A DNA stretch of 64,000 nt, taken from Jaltomata sinuosa (Eukaryota; Streptophyta; Magnoliopsida; Solanales; Solanaceae). Location of the stretch: the NCBI GenBank assembly GCA_003996215.1, contig QJPP01000836.1, positions 620,001 to 684,000 on the forward strand, written 5' to 3'. Under the pieces are notes generated by a model. That model saw only the letters and a program-made list of their open reading frames with translations, did not search any database and was not told the origin of the DNA. A program made the translations under genes and the position numbers. Position 1 is the stretch's first letter. The number at the start of each line of letters is the position of its first letter. This document shows positions 24,576 through 36,670 of this stretch, in pieces.

Positions 24576-24585
24576 TATATAAATA
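24576..24585 (+). promoter_or_regulatory. TATA box of the small two-exon gene
   Basis: TATATAAATA lies 151 bases before the ATG at 24727. Between them a segment of about 60 bases is duplicated (about 24597-24662 and 24663-24735), so there is also an ATG at 24646 that stops after 24 codons and could act as an upstream frame. Confidence 0.45.
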
Positions 24586-24726
24586 AGACTCCTACATTAC
24601 TTTTTTCCATCCCTAATCTTGTTTGTTCTTTCAAATTAAGCAGTTATGACTTTCCCAATTCCTTCATTACTTTTTTCCATCCCATCAGCAACACTAATCT
24701 TGTTTGTTCTTTCAAATTAAGCAGTC

Positions 24727-25602
24727 ATGACTTTCTCAATTGGGTCAAACAATAGTGTTTCAATTAAGAAAATATCTACTCACGATCAAAACAATGTGAG
24801 TTTTCCTAATTTATCTACCAACATTCAGTTTTAGATTTAGAAAGTTTATTTTATTTTAATTTGAAAATGAAATTGTTTGAAAAAACATTCTAGGAATTAC
24901 TTTTGAAAGGCAAATTAACTAACTAATTTTGTAATAATAATGTGATAGCATATCAACTAAGGGTTTGTAACAAGTAGATTTGGTTCATATATGAGTACTC
25001 ATCATTAATTTTTTTGATTTATAAATATATGATAAATTAAGTATTCTTTTATTTTAATTTATGTGTCGACATCTTACTTTAAAAAAGAATGTCACCTTTT
25101 TTTTAATTTAGGAAGTACTATTTAATTTTAATATTTTACCTGACATGTTAAATTTAAAACCGCACAAGATTCAAGATTATTTTGATAGATTATACACATC
25201 TTTAACTTTTAAGATCACAAGATTTAAAAATCTCTTTAAATTTTAGCTAGTCAAACTAGACATGCAAAATGACACAGAGGGAATAATGGTCCCCCCCCCC
25301 CCTATGTATAACAAAGTTACTTTATTTCTCCCCAATACCTCAACTATTTATATTTTCTTATGAGATAATATGATTTTTTTTCTTTCTTGAAGAACAAAAG
25401 CGATGATGATCAAGAAAAGCAAGAGAATAATCCTAATAGCACTGAGAGTGATAGTGCTCCTTCTGCTTTCGCAAGTCCTCCTCCTGCTTCCCCAAGTCCT
25501 TCTCCTCCTTCTCCTGCAAGTGGAAGAGTGATCACAGGTGGCATTGACATCGGTTATAATGCAAATTCCTTCAACAAAAAAACACTAATTAATCTTCTAT
25601 GA
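24727..25602 (+). CDS. Possible two-exon gene, 92-residue Ser/Pro-rich protein, function unknown
   Basis: Proposed exons are 24727-24795 and 25393-25602, joined in phase 0. Exon 1 ends at a good donor (AAT then GTGAGT); exon 2 follows a T-rich stretch and TTGAAG. The joined frame has 92 codons: a polar N-terminus, an acidic Asp/Glu/Gln segment (QEKQENN), a Pro/Ser/Ala repeat at about residues 50-70 and a C-terminal end with GRVITGGIDIGYN. No signal peptide, membrane span or known domain is seen. A TATA box precedes it. Exon 2 lies inside the left arm of a long inverted repeat and a copy is read on the minus strand at 26600-26845. A Stowaway-like MITE lies in the intron. It may be a real small gene or the left remnant of a larger one; I do not recognise it. 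Confidence 0.35.
25040..25290. mobile_element. Stowaway-like MITE (partial)
   Basis: The right part (AGTCAAACTAGACATGCAAA then ATGACACAGAGGGAATAATG) is typical of Tc1/mariner Stowaway MITEs common in solanaceous genomes, and the left part has the matching AATTTATGTGTCGACAT. A poly-C run of 12 follows at 25291-25302. The inner end of the MITE is repeated, inverted, at 26940-27004. Confidence 0.5.
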
Positions 25603-25683
25603 TACTCATATTTATACACCATATATTGGCAGAGTATTATAGATGACCGATCATTCATTCTTTCAAGAAAAAAGTCTAGTACT

Positions 25684-25974
25684 TTATGAATCATCTTTAT
25701 CCTCTAGTGGTGGAAAGTTGAGGTCCGTACAATGATACCTCCTCACCTTAGGAATCACGTCGTCGCGTATAGCTAGACCTAGTTATGCAGCAGCCACATC
25801 AGCAGCCTCTCCTTCTTGTGCTGCCTCTTCTTTTACTTTGTCCTCAACAACCTTCTCTGGCTGACGCTTCTTTTATGCTGCAGCAACAACAACCTCTCCT
25901 TCTTGTGCTGACTCTTCTTTTGCTTTGTCCTCAACAACCTCCTCTGGCTGACCCTTTTGTGGTTCTGCAGTAGC
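25684..25974 (-). pseudogene. Glu-rich coding remnant, left arm
   Basis: On the minus strand one frame reads as protein with two stop codons. It has two tandem units of about 30 residues built on QPEEVVEDK and KEE..AQEGE, then an RRYHCTDLNF segment and a stop. Composition is Ala/Glu/Lys-rich with no known domain. The right-arm copy has the same frame with stops at other places, so the common ancestor was open. Confidence 0.45.
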
Positions 25975-26243
25975 AATTTTTCTTTTTTGTGTTGCCTATT
26001 TATTTGCTTTTTTGAGTTCGAAATCATAACTTATAACTCTTTTTATTTATTGGGTTTAAAATACTTAATAACTGAGCTTTTAAAATATAAATACAGTATT
26101 TGATCCAACGCTACATCCTCAATCGCGTTGGGTTAAATTCTATACTTGTATTTTAAAATCTCAGTTAATAACTCAATAAATAAAAAGAGTTATGAGTTCG
26201 AACTCAAAAAAATAAAAAAATAGGTAGCACAAAAGGAAAAATT

Positions 26244-26522
26244 GCTCCTGCAGAACCACAGAAGGGTCATCCAGAGGAGGTTGTTAAGGACAAAGAAGAA
26301 TAAGAGACAGCACAAGGAGGAGAGGTTGCTGCTGCTCAACAATAGAAGCATCAGCTAGATGAGATTATTGAGGACAAAGTAAAAGAAGAGGTAGCACAAG
26401 GAGGAGAGGCTGTTGTTGTGGCTGCTGCAGAACCAGATCCAAATATACGCAACGACGTAATTCTTAGAGTGAGGAGGTATCATTTTTCGGACCTCAACCT
26501 TTCACCACCAGAGGATGAATAG
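26244..26522 (+). pseudogene. Glu-rich coding remnant, right arm
   Basis: Inverted copy of 25684-25974. The frame has HPEEVVKDKEE, a stop, AQGGEVAAAQQ, a stop, then an uninterrupted run from KHQLDEIIEDK to RRYHFSDLNLSPPEDE and a final stop. Neither internal stop coincides with those of the left arm. Confidence 0.45.
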
Positions 26523-26599
26523 AGGACTAAGTTTTTTTCTTGAAGGAATGAATGATCAATCATCTATAATACTTAGTCAATGATGTATATATGTGAGTA

Positions 26600-26845
26600 T
26601 CATAGGGGATTGATTAGTGGTTTTTTTGTTGAAGAAATTACCAGTTCTTTATTAATATTTAAAAAAGAATTTGCATTATAACCAATGTCAATGCTACCTG
26701 TGATCACTCTTCCACTTGCCGGAGGAGAAGGAGGACTTGGGGAAGCAGGAGGAGGACTTGCAGAAGCGGGATGAGCACTATCACTCTCAGTGCTATTGTG
26801 ATTATTCTCTTGCTTTTCTTGATCTTCGCCGCTTTTGTTCTTCAA
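26600..26845 (-). pseudogene. Inverted copy of the Ser/Pro-rich exon
   Basis: The minus-strand frame matches exon 2 of 24727-25602 (NKSGEDQEKQENN, Pro/Ser repeat, GRVITGSIDIGYN) and is longer by about a dozen residues near its end. The exon 1 region is absent because the arm is cut off at 27004. It is probably not expressed alone. Confidence 0.45.
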
Positions 26846-27004
26846 GAAAGAAAAAAAATTATATTATCATATAAAAATAATAAATTGTTAAGTTATTGGA
26901 AAGAAATAAAGTAACTTTGTTATACATAGGGGAGGGAATCGCTATTCCCTTTGTGTCATTTTATATGTCTAGTTTGACTAGTCAAAATTTAAAGAGATTT
27001 TTTA

Positions 27005-27076
27005 ATCGGTCGACCAGAAGTGTTAGAGATGAGGTCATGTTGAAGCCTCTAAAACACAGTCTACACTTATAAAAGG
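27005..27076 (-). repeat. Family C LTR fragment
   Basis: Resembles 27435-27500 of the adjacent LTR (GAGGTGAGGTCGTATTTGAG type box). It stops where a second LTR begins at 27077, so one family C copy seems to have inserted into another. Confidence 0.4.
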
Positions 27077-27926
27077 TGTCACGATCTGAATAATCGTGAG
27101 TGGCACCCATACTAACCCTCCGGTGAGAGAATTATCTAACCAAAGACTTAACCCAAAAATCAACCAGTTTTAAGCTATGTAATAAATAAATCAACTCTAT
27201 CAAAAATAATTAACTGAGTAATTATCACAAATCTAAGTGCGAAATAAATTACTGTCTATTACATTTTTTCAAGACCCGAAAGTCATCATACAAAAACTCT
27301 AAACAAAACTAAACATGTATAAGATGTTCAAAACTTATTCAAAATAAAAGAGTTTCATCATCCGAAAGAGGGACAATGACTCAAGTGAAGATCCAGGCAG
27401 CCTAAACATGTAGTGCTCACTCTTGGATTGAAATTAGATATCCTGGCTAGAGGTGAGGTCGTATTTGAGCCTCTGAAATACGATCTGCACTCAAAAAAAG
27501 AAGAGTACAGGATAGTATCAGTACAAAATACTATGTACTGGTAGAAATCATAAATCAACTCAATTTAAAACAAGTATGTAGTTAAACCAAATAGCAAGCA
27601 AAAGGGGACTTCAACACTCAACAAGTAATTCAATCAATAAATAGTCACCTCAGTCAAACCAAACAAGGTCTATACAAATCATATAAATCACTGAATGTTA
27701 TCATAACAATTCAAGTACTCACGCTCTCAATAGTCATATCTCGGGGGATCTATGTCCACTTTATTTTCACAATCATAACACATTTCCCTTAGTTTCATCT
27801 AAATATGCCTTTCTAACTCACAATAGCGAACCACAATGTAAAGTAATTGTAAGTGTGCACACACATGCTAAATAGACTTATTTTTATCCAACTAGCCATG
27901 ACCTGCAGGGGACACACTAGGGTCTA
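27077..27926 (-). repeat. Family C LTR, terminal part
   Basis: Starts TGTCACGATCTGAATAATCG, an LTR end in + orientation. It shares the AGTACAGGAGTAGTATCAGTAC-type box and the AACTAGNNATGACCTGCAGG box with 52770-53225. It is interrupted at 27927 by a family D LTR. Confidence 0.6.
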
Positions 27927-30649
27927 CGTCATGACCCAAAATCTCGAGGGTTGTGATGGCACCTACCCCAATTCAACCATGGTAGGTAAGCCTATATTCA
28001 ATAAATGCAAAAAACTTAAAAATGAAAAAAGTAGCGGAAAAACACAACGATTAATCAATAATAATTCAAATCAAAATGATATCGAATAATAGACAACAAT
28101 TAATACATCTCAAGACTCACCTATCACGAATACAAGAGCGGCTATAAGTATTAAATATCCTAATCAAATACTATAATATTATTTGATAAAGTAAAAAAAC
28201 AGAGATACATAATAGAAGAAGCCGAGAAAGTCTCCAAACACAGGAGCTCTCCACAGCTTCAAAGATACCAAAAAGTACAAAATCTAGTTAAGGGATCTAC
28301 TTATACCTAGATCTGCATCAGAAGGATGCAGAAAAGTAGGAGTGAGTACGGTCCACTTGTACTCAGTAGGTATTATAGGTCGACTGAGTTTAAGAAGTTA
28401 CTATATCGAATAAAGAATACTAAAATAATCCTGCACGCAGAAAAGTCTCAGCAGTTCAATATCAATGATAACATGATATATCTCAATCACAACAATAATT
28501 TAAATAATAATACAATGTAATGATATGGATGAAATGCAATGGCCAATGCTTATCGTATACACCTTTCGAGCATATATCACTCCAGGACAAGACTCATGGA
28601 GGACTCACGAGTTTCATATACAATCACTCAAAATCACTCGATAGTATCATACCTCACCATCTAGCAAACGCATCAGATCACTCATACAAAAATTATTTCC
28701 TCACCATCCTGCAAACGCATCAGATCACTCATAAAAAAATAGTTTTTCCTCTCCATAGCACTCTCCAATATTTCATGAGATAAACGAATATGCATGCTTA
28801 AAATGATAAGTCAAAGCCAAATACAATAAATATGATCAAAATCTCTGAATCACAATAAGTTCATAAACACCGACTACGAGCATTAATCTCAGATCAGGAA
28901 TCTAAGTTCCCTTTTCACTTATACAGTACAAGCTCCAAGTTGGGCTTTACAACAATAAATCAACTCATTATGTACTTATAACCATAATTTCACCTAACCC
29001 ATAACATGCTTTACACGATAAGTTTCTCCAAGCAAAGTCTAAAGGAAGTTAAGTCATAACCTACCTCGAAGCCAAATAATAAAACTCTAAACACTTGAGC
29101 CTCTATTTTAACACAAATCTCTGAACGCAATCACTCTATTAAAAATAAGTTTTACCCGTAAATACGAATTCAATAATACTCATATTATCAAGGTTCTAAA
29201 TCGGGTTCAAAAAGATAACCCAAAAGTCAATGCCAAGCCCGAAAGAGCAAAATCATAAATTTATTAAAAAAATAGTTTACCCATAAATTAAGGAGTTTAA
29301 ATCTAAAATTTTATTTAAAATGGAGTTAAAATCGAACTCGAAATTATTATTTTATAAAACTTTAACTTTACCCGGGGAAATTCCAAAATTTCAAGTTCAA
29401 ATGCGATTTAAAATGAGAAAAATTGATAAATTTATGTTAAAATCATATTATCCATACTTTAAGGACCTTAGTTTCTCAAAACTTAACGAAAATCCATCAC
29501 AAATTGATCCTAAAATGATGAACTTTGATTTTATAAATTTTGGAGTTTCAAATCTTAATTGTAAATCAAAATCATGAAAAACATAGAGGATAATCTAGGA
29601 AAATGAACAAAATAAAGTTAGAAACACATACCCAATGATCATATGAGCAAAACTCATCGAAAATCAGCTCATTCAGAGCTCCCTAGCTCTCAAAATATCA
29701 AAATTACTAAAATTCCAAAGTCTGTCTTTTAACACTGTGTTCAGGTGAAGTTCTTCAGCGCTATAGCGCTCCTTTGGCGCGATCACGTCAGCGCAATTGC
29801 GCTCCTCTAGCGTAATCGCGCTCGCACCAGAACACAACACTAGCTGTCCACGCTAAAATGATCATATCTCTCTCATACATACTTGAAATGCGATGATTTT
29901 TTTTTCGTTGATTTTGAAATTCTGATATGGATCTAATGATACCATATAAACACCAAATAGAGCCCACTTGCTTCAGGTGACACTACTAAAACTCAATGAC
30001 GATAAACTTTCAAACTTCGAACGAGACCCCAAAACTCGTCTGAGACCTCTCGGACACAAACCAATAGTGAAAACTAGGTGTAAATATATTTTGGACCTGA
30101 TGGAATCATCAAAATACCCAAACGAGATCATCTTGACTAAATATTGACCAAAGTCAACTCTTAATTTAGAAACCTTTAAATTTCTAAATAGTGACTCAAA
30201 ACTCATTTCAAAGCCTCGAAAACTGAACCAAATCTTCAACTAGACCAAAAGTAACCCTCCGGATAGTGGAATTATCGAAACTCAAAAATAACCTTTCTAA
30301 CCCCAAATATTGACTTTGGTAAACTCTCTTAAATTTTCAACTTTCAAAATTCAAAAACTCTTCCAAAACTCATCCAAATGTCTACGGTCCCTAACCAATA
30401 GTCTTACTAGCCCAAAAATGACATGTTAGAGCTGATGATACTGATGAATCTTGATACGAGCTCAACTTCTTTGGATGTTGACTAAAGTCAACCATATCAG
30501 CTTTTCAACCTTCCATAATGAGAAACTTGCATAATTCTCAATCAACCACCTCGAGAACCATGCCACCCATTCTCGCAAATCACGAATATCATAATACAAT
30601 AATGAGAAGAGTTAGAACAGTCAAAACACACCAAAAGTGAAAAATTACA
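27927..30649 (-). repeat. Family D LTR (3' LTR of a minus-strand Ty3/gypsy element)
   Basis: Begins CGTCATGACCCAAAATCTCG (TG changed to CG) and ends AAAATTACA. A palindrome cluster at 29757-29830 includes AGCGCTATAGCGCTCC and GCGCAATTGCGCTCC. Immediately beyond the end is GTTCATCCTCGAAC (TTCGAGGATGAA on the minus strand), a box found at the 3' end of plant Ty3/gypsy interiors just before the polypurine tract; the same box follows the family B LTR at 34707. Confidence 0.65.
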
Positions 30650-31459
30650 ATGAGAATTGTTATATTATCCACCACTAAAATACACGTTCATCCTCGAACA
30701 TAAGAGTAAGAAAAGTACTAAGACTGTTGACCAACTGCAAATACCCATAGTAGACTTTATACAAATACTTTTGAGTAAAGTTACATCTGTAGTGTCGCTT
30801 ATTCACCCTAACTGTCAAATTCTTCCTTTGTTTTATCCCTTAAGACTACATCCCTAGCATTCAAAATTAAAACTTCTTCAAATAACTGATTTTCATACTT
30901 TTGAATTGCCTCTGCACGTAATAACTGAGTTGATTGTAACCATAGCGTTGAACTTATTCGATTTATCAAATTCCAACATAGTCACTATGAGCTGATAATT
31001 ATGAATCTAGTGTCAAATCTGTACCAACAGAGTACCATGGCCTTACAAATCTTTCAGTCACACTTCCAAAACCATCATTAGTACCGAATAACTTTAGAAT
31101 ACACATTACACTCGCTAAAACCTTGAGTTATGACTCTTTTTTTCCCAACAAGGAATCTCTACTCTTAGAAGTCCATCCAAAGCATTTCTTGTCAGAAACT
31201 AGCCTTTTCCAAGGTTAATAGAGCCGATTCCAAATCTGTTAGTACTATTTCCTTGAGTTGAAGTTACTAAGTCAAAAACTAATATCTATTCCATATAAAT
31301 CTTCAAGTTTCATGCTTCAATCACTAGTCCAACAATCATGTTCTCATGCCAAAACTTGGAGAAAATCACTGATCATCCTAAAAGTTTCTTATACCATGAA
31401 CCTGTACCCTCTATATATAACCAAATGTATAAGTAACTCATCATACTAATCTATATATT
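30650..31459 (-). other. Interior remnant of the family D element
   Basis: Sequence next to the LTR end, without a usable frame. It is probably the 3' untranslated end of the interior; the rest is lost. Confidence 0.4.
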
Positions 31460-32336
31460 TTTTGTTGTCAAGGTAGTATCAATTCCACCCGAAATCCTTA
31501 TTAATCCCTTAAAATTGATAGACCCTCAGTTGGGTATCAAATTAGTGATCACATCAGTCATATCTCTATACTTTGGCAAGGCATATTAGGTCCACTCGAT
31601 GGGGTGTATACATCGGACTCCACGTTTAGCTCACCTGATTTATGTCAATTAATAGGCTCTCCTACAGAATTAGACTCAGTAAATATGTACTTGGCTCCCA
31701 GTTCAATTTTACTGCTTTTCACTATATCTTTTTAAAATATTTTAGCATCTGAGATTTTATGCATCTTATGATTTTGGGCCATTGTACTACAAATTTAGTT
31801 TGCTCTTGTATAGATTTTTAGTATTTTAGCATACTCAATTATCTTTTAGTTTGCATATTCTGCATGCTCAATATATTCAAAGTACTGATCGCATACTCTT
31901 TGTATTTCATCCTATCATGATGTAGGTTTAGGTGCTCAGTCTCAGCATCGCGACTAATACGATCTAGTGCCACCTCAGCGACTACTAGTGGTGAGTTTTC
32001 ATCATTCAAGGATGGAATTTTATGATGCTTTCTTTTAGTTCATTTCAATTTTTAGTATTCAGATTTAGCTGGGGGATTGTCCCAATAGCTCATCAATAAT
32101 AGAGGCTTTCAGACATAGAGTTAGAAATTCAGCTTATTTCAGATTGAGTTTATCTTTCACACTTATATTATTTCAGAACTTTAAGTATTTTTTTAGAGTT
32201 ACAAATTTTAATTAGTTTAGCTTTTGCTCAGACTTTATTATTCAGTATTGTTTTAAGTTTATGCCATGGGTTAACTTAAGGTCACTTATTACTTTAAGCA
32301 CCATGTTATGTTGAAGGTGTAAGCTTGGGATATGAC
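31460..32336 (+). repeat. LTR fragment of another family, ending TATGACA
   Basis: The last 50 bases (AGGTGTAAGCTTGGGATATGACA) have the form of an LTR end, and copia coding sequence starts directly after it. The left boundary is uncertain. It holds TAGCTGGGGGATTGTCCCAATAG-like sequence typical of plant LTRs. No gene. Confidence 0.4.
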
Positions 32337-32438
32337 ACACTTGCTCTTTTTTCCTTTTGAGGGAAAATGTGTCTTGGTTATTTTACCATTTAAACACAAT
32401 TGCATTTTGATAGTACCTCCTCTTCCAATGAACTTAAA
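32337..32438 (-). pseudogene. Ty1/copia pol fragment (end of GAG-pre-integrase domain)
   Basis: Minus-strand translation continues the copia frame from 39726: a PLSSLE segment, then, after a one-base frame change, a C-x-N-G-K-x-T-K-x-H-F-P-S-K-G-K segment. This corresponds to the conserved stretch of copia polyproteins between the GAG-pre-integrase domain and the integrase core. Further integrase sequence is lost at the LTR fragment ending 32336. Confidence 0.7.
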
Positions 32439-34707
32439 TGTCACGCCCCGAGGTTACCCCTAGACGTAACATGGGACTTGAGACCACCAGTTCCCCAAGC
32501 TAACCCCTTGGTCATAGCATACTCAAGAATAACAAAGATAAGCAAAAGCATAATAGATAAATCTAGAATCACATACATAGGTAATCAAGTCGAATGGAAA
32601 TATAAAATCCGGAAAGAGACTCTAACACTGTCTATGTCTGAAAAGCCTCTACATGACATAAGAAGTTGCTAGGACAAGACCCTAGCTAACTCAAAGTACA
32701 GAATTAAGAAGCTAACATAACTAGGAACATATATATAGTCCTCGACCTAAGAGGACTCACCACCAGCTGATAAGATGTGGCCCGGGAACTCTAGCCACGA
32801 GTCTAGGAAGGAACACCTGAATCTGTATCATCAAAGGATGCAGCGCAAGATATGCATCAGTACTATAGGATGTACCGAGTATATGAGCAATGCATGAATC
32901 ATGATAAAAACAGTTTAAAACATGCTTAAGAATGAACTTGTTACTTAAAGAAGGACCATAAATAAATATCAAGGTATAAAACATAAAACATGAAATAAAG
33001 CTTGAGTTTCATAATATAGATTCATATAACTTCATAGCTTGAAAATAAACATGTGGGAGTTTCTCTTAACCGACATTAAACCATGCTAAGCTACATGGAG
33101 TTCAGTGTCTTGCACCCACACTGAAAGAGCTATCCTAACCGGCCAAGGTTAGAACCATTTCATACCAGGATCCTATCATAATAAGCCTCAACACGGGCAA
33201 CTTACGGTGGCAACGTAGTTTTGGACTTGGGTTATCTGAACCCTCATCTCTCGGTGCTAAATACTACTTCCAAAACATAATATTAACATGAGCTCATATA
33301 CATGTGACATATCTAATGCCAAACTTATTCATGACTTGTTCATACTTATTCATGACTTGTTCATACCCTGGATCGTCATACTACTCATGAATTAGGATTT
33401 TGAAATCGATTCATGAGAATTGATGGAACATCGGGTGTCTTATTTTGCATCATACTTCATAACATGGAGAGACTTGCATACTTCATGACTTGTAAAATTT
33501 GCAAGGCTCTAGTTCAATTTTCATAAAACATATACTTTCATAGAATATAGGAACTAGGCATGCACATGCTTGAAAATCCATAAGGAACATGCTATAAAAA
33601 TCTAATTTGCCTAAACCAACTTCATGCATGTTGAAATTTCCATGGTTAAACTTCAATTCAAGAAATAAAAGTCAACATGTAAAAACCCATGTGAAATCAT
33701 GCAATTTAATAGTAATTTCATAATCAAATCATGAGAGGATCATATTTAGAAAAACCCATAAGAATTGGATAAGAACCCTAATTTAAAGATCATGAAATTA
33801 AAATTTGAATTAGGGGTTTTGGGCACAAGGGTGAAAGTTACCCATTGTTGATTACCCACATACCTTGATTGAAGATAACCCACTTGAATCAAAAAGACTT
33901 AGGAGACTTGAACTTGGAGCTTGAGACTTGAAGCTTGGAGAGGAATTTTTTCTTTTTGAGAGAAGAATGAAGATCTTAGGGGGAACTTAGGCTAATAAGG
34001 GTAAAAACCCTACTTGAAATAGCCAAAACGACATCATTTAGGAGTTAAAAGGGTGGGCAATGACCAAAATACTCCTGGGATTTAACTTAGAAAAATCAGG
34101 AAATTTGGTCGGCTTCAGGTTCTACGGGTTGGTTCCACGGGTCATCGTTTGAACCACGACCCGTGGTTCCACTCGTGATTCCTGATGGGAAAACTCAGGC
34201 TGCAGAAGAGTTTCTACGGGTCAACAGGACGGACCCGTAGTTTGGATAACGAATCATCAAATGGACTCATCGTCACTAGGAACTTAGATGGTCTTAAGGT
34301 AGAACCACGACTTCAAATGATGGTCCGTCATTCAAACGATGGGTTATAGAGTCGAGTCGTGAAACGAGGGGAATATGTCAATTCTCTGAACAAATCCCAC
34401 GAGTCAACAGGACGGACCCGTCATTCAAATCACGGGCCGTAAACTGGACTCGTGGTTCTAAGGAACACTGTCAGCCTACAAGTCTGATTCCACGAGTGGA
34501 ATCACGACCCGTAGAATGAACTACGGTCTGTAGAACCCACTCGTGGTTCTTAGACCAGAGGCCAACCTTGCAGATACTGAACCACAGACTCATTCCATGA
34601 CTCGTGGTCCAAACCACGGTCCGTGGTTTGGATACGTCATTTCTGAAACATGGAATTTTTCTGAGATTTTAACTTAGATAGCTGGATAGGTTTTTTGGGG
34701 TGTTACA
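32439..34707 (-). repeat. 3' LTR of the family B element
   Basis: Starts TGTCACGCCCCGAGG and ends GGGGTGTTACA. It aligns with 37430-39725. The palindrome cluster at about 34110-34640 is rich in CCACGGTCCGTGG and ACGGACCCGT motifs. Confidence 0.93.
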
Positions 34708-36670
34708 ATATCTTCCTCTTAGGATCATTCATCCTCGAATGAAGACTAAACAAAGGAGAACTGAAGAGTAAATAGCTCAACCAGCAACAGAACACGGAGA
34801 TCAAAGAGTAAACATAGAAATTGAACTTTTCAACTTGAAAACATGATAAACTGACTTTGTAAAACATGGATGCACACTAGAATCATGAGAGGAACTGGTG
34901 GAATAGGATCGGAGGGACATACTAAGGATAGAACTACTACCTCAAGCTGAAACTAGATCGGAAAGAAAAGGATGAGGGTACTTGGTCTTCATGGATGATT
35001 CTGCTTCCCAAGTAGTTCCTCCAACTGAGTTGTAAAAGTTGAAGTACCATCGTGGTAACCGACTTCCGATTGAAATAAAATTGAGTTGCTTCTATGAGAC
35101 AGGTATGCATGCTGAGAATGTAAGAACGACCAAAAGGACAGGAACTGGACGTCCAACATGATAACTGGTCTGGGATGAGAGTAGGAACTCAGCTAAAATT
35201 CATAAAGAACAAGTATACTCTAGAAGTTGCAGTTAACCGAAAGGGACACCAAACTGGGAGAAGTAGATATACAGAAAAACTATTCTCTTTTAAATACCAC
35301 TCCTACCATTTGCAACTAACAACCTCAACAACGCACATACAGGTACTAAAGTCAGAGTCTAACTTCTCAATTCTCCATGTTCAAACCTAACTCGACCAGA
35401 TCTCTTGCATCTAGAATGTCTTCTAAGGATAGCATCCCCTCTTATCATAACAACCAACTAACCTAGGGCTCCCAACCAAAGGGTTACTAGTTGCGTAAAA
35501 CAAATATCCACATGCACCCTATCACGATGTTCAAGCTTATAACTATGGTCACCTATGGTTTCTTAGCTTACCCTATTTAAGAATTCTCTCGTCTCCCTTA
35601 TCATAACTAGGAATCGAAAATTCAAGAACTTCTACAGGAGGACATACTAGACTACCTCATCTAACTATTTCTCCCGAATAATCCTTACCTCATAATTCAC
35701 CCACACCTAGAGTCAAGGTGGAATAAGTACACAAGCAAGGAAAAGGAATTTGCTACCTCCCAGCTAGGCTACTACACAGCCTTCTCCCCTAATGCTTATA
35801 ACAATATAAACCAAAATCATTAAAAGAGAAGAGAGGGAGCAGGAGTGTCACGAATGAAGGATTGCAAATTTATCTTGACTTACACTTAGCGTGATCTAGG
35901 CACTCAAGGTGAGGCTTGGGAAATTGAGCACAATAGGCATGAGTATTTCACATACTGGTCATGTAAGGCATGAATGGTGGGGATCACCAACCCACGTTAT
36001 CAAAGGCAAAGGTGAAGGTCTTTTAGAGCAAGGAAATCATAAGTGCAAACTGTGTCAAGAAACAGGTTGGAGCATATACATAACGTAACATGATTTGATT
36101 AGCCATAGAGGCATGTCTGAAGAATGAACTGAGCAAATAGGACCAAGCATACTAAGAGACATGAGTTTACCTAGATAACAAACCTTAGGGCATAAAGCTG
36201 AAATTTATAGAATCGCAGGATAAGAGTAGAATCGTTGTCTGAAGCAATCACTTGCCATTCTAGAATCTGAATATGAGCGTGAATTTTAAATAGGACCATG
36301 GCGCTGACACACAAGGCATGCAAAGGGTATCATAATGGCAGAGGTATACTTAGGATGCTAGGATGGAAATAAACTTCTGCCTCCCCTCTTGACTTTGTTC
36401 TAACACCCACAAGCATCGCTACCAGAGCCTCTAAAATCTGACCAATTCTACATTTCACCATCCCCCCCCTTAGATTCATGCTACCCTTCTAATTCTATGG
36501 ACCTCTCACCAACCTCTCAAAGGAACTATGATTATTTTACCCTAACAGAACATATATTACTCAAGAGTCTGGCATGAATACCCACTTCCTTCTATAGACT
36601 AAGACTCTCCTTCTCCTAAAAGTCTAGGCATCAACCCTCATATACCCACTTAGTTCTAGGTCAATACAAC
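34708..36670 (-). other. Non-coding interior of the family B element
   Basis: Just inside the 3' LTR the minus strand reads CTAAGAGGAAGATAT, the likely polypurine tract, preceded by TTCGAGGATGAA. No pol motif is present over about 2 kb where protease to integrase (over 3 kb) would be expected. Confidence 0.7.

Larger units (their letters stand above)
25224..27004. repeat. Long inverted repeat, arms of about 0.88 kb, 13-base loop
   Basis: The left arm 25224-26111 and right arm 26125-27004 are reverse complements with scattered substitutions and small indels along their whole length. The centre reads CCAACGC, a 13-base loop (26112-26124), then GCGTTGG. Each arm holds a copy of the Ser/Pro-rich exon and of a Glu-rich coding segment on the opposite strand. 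The right arm stops at 27004, where a family C LTR fragment begins; the left flank continues into the gene at 24727. An RNA read through it would fold into a long hairpin. Confidence 0.85.

Noticed and set aside
29320..29577. 85-codon plus-strand frame
   Set aside because: It falls in the family D LTR, Lys/Phe-rich by AT composition, with no homologous frame in the other D copy.
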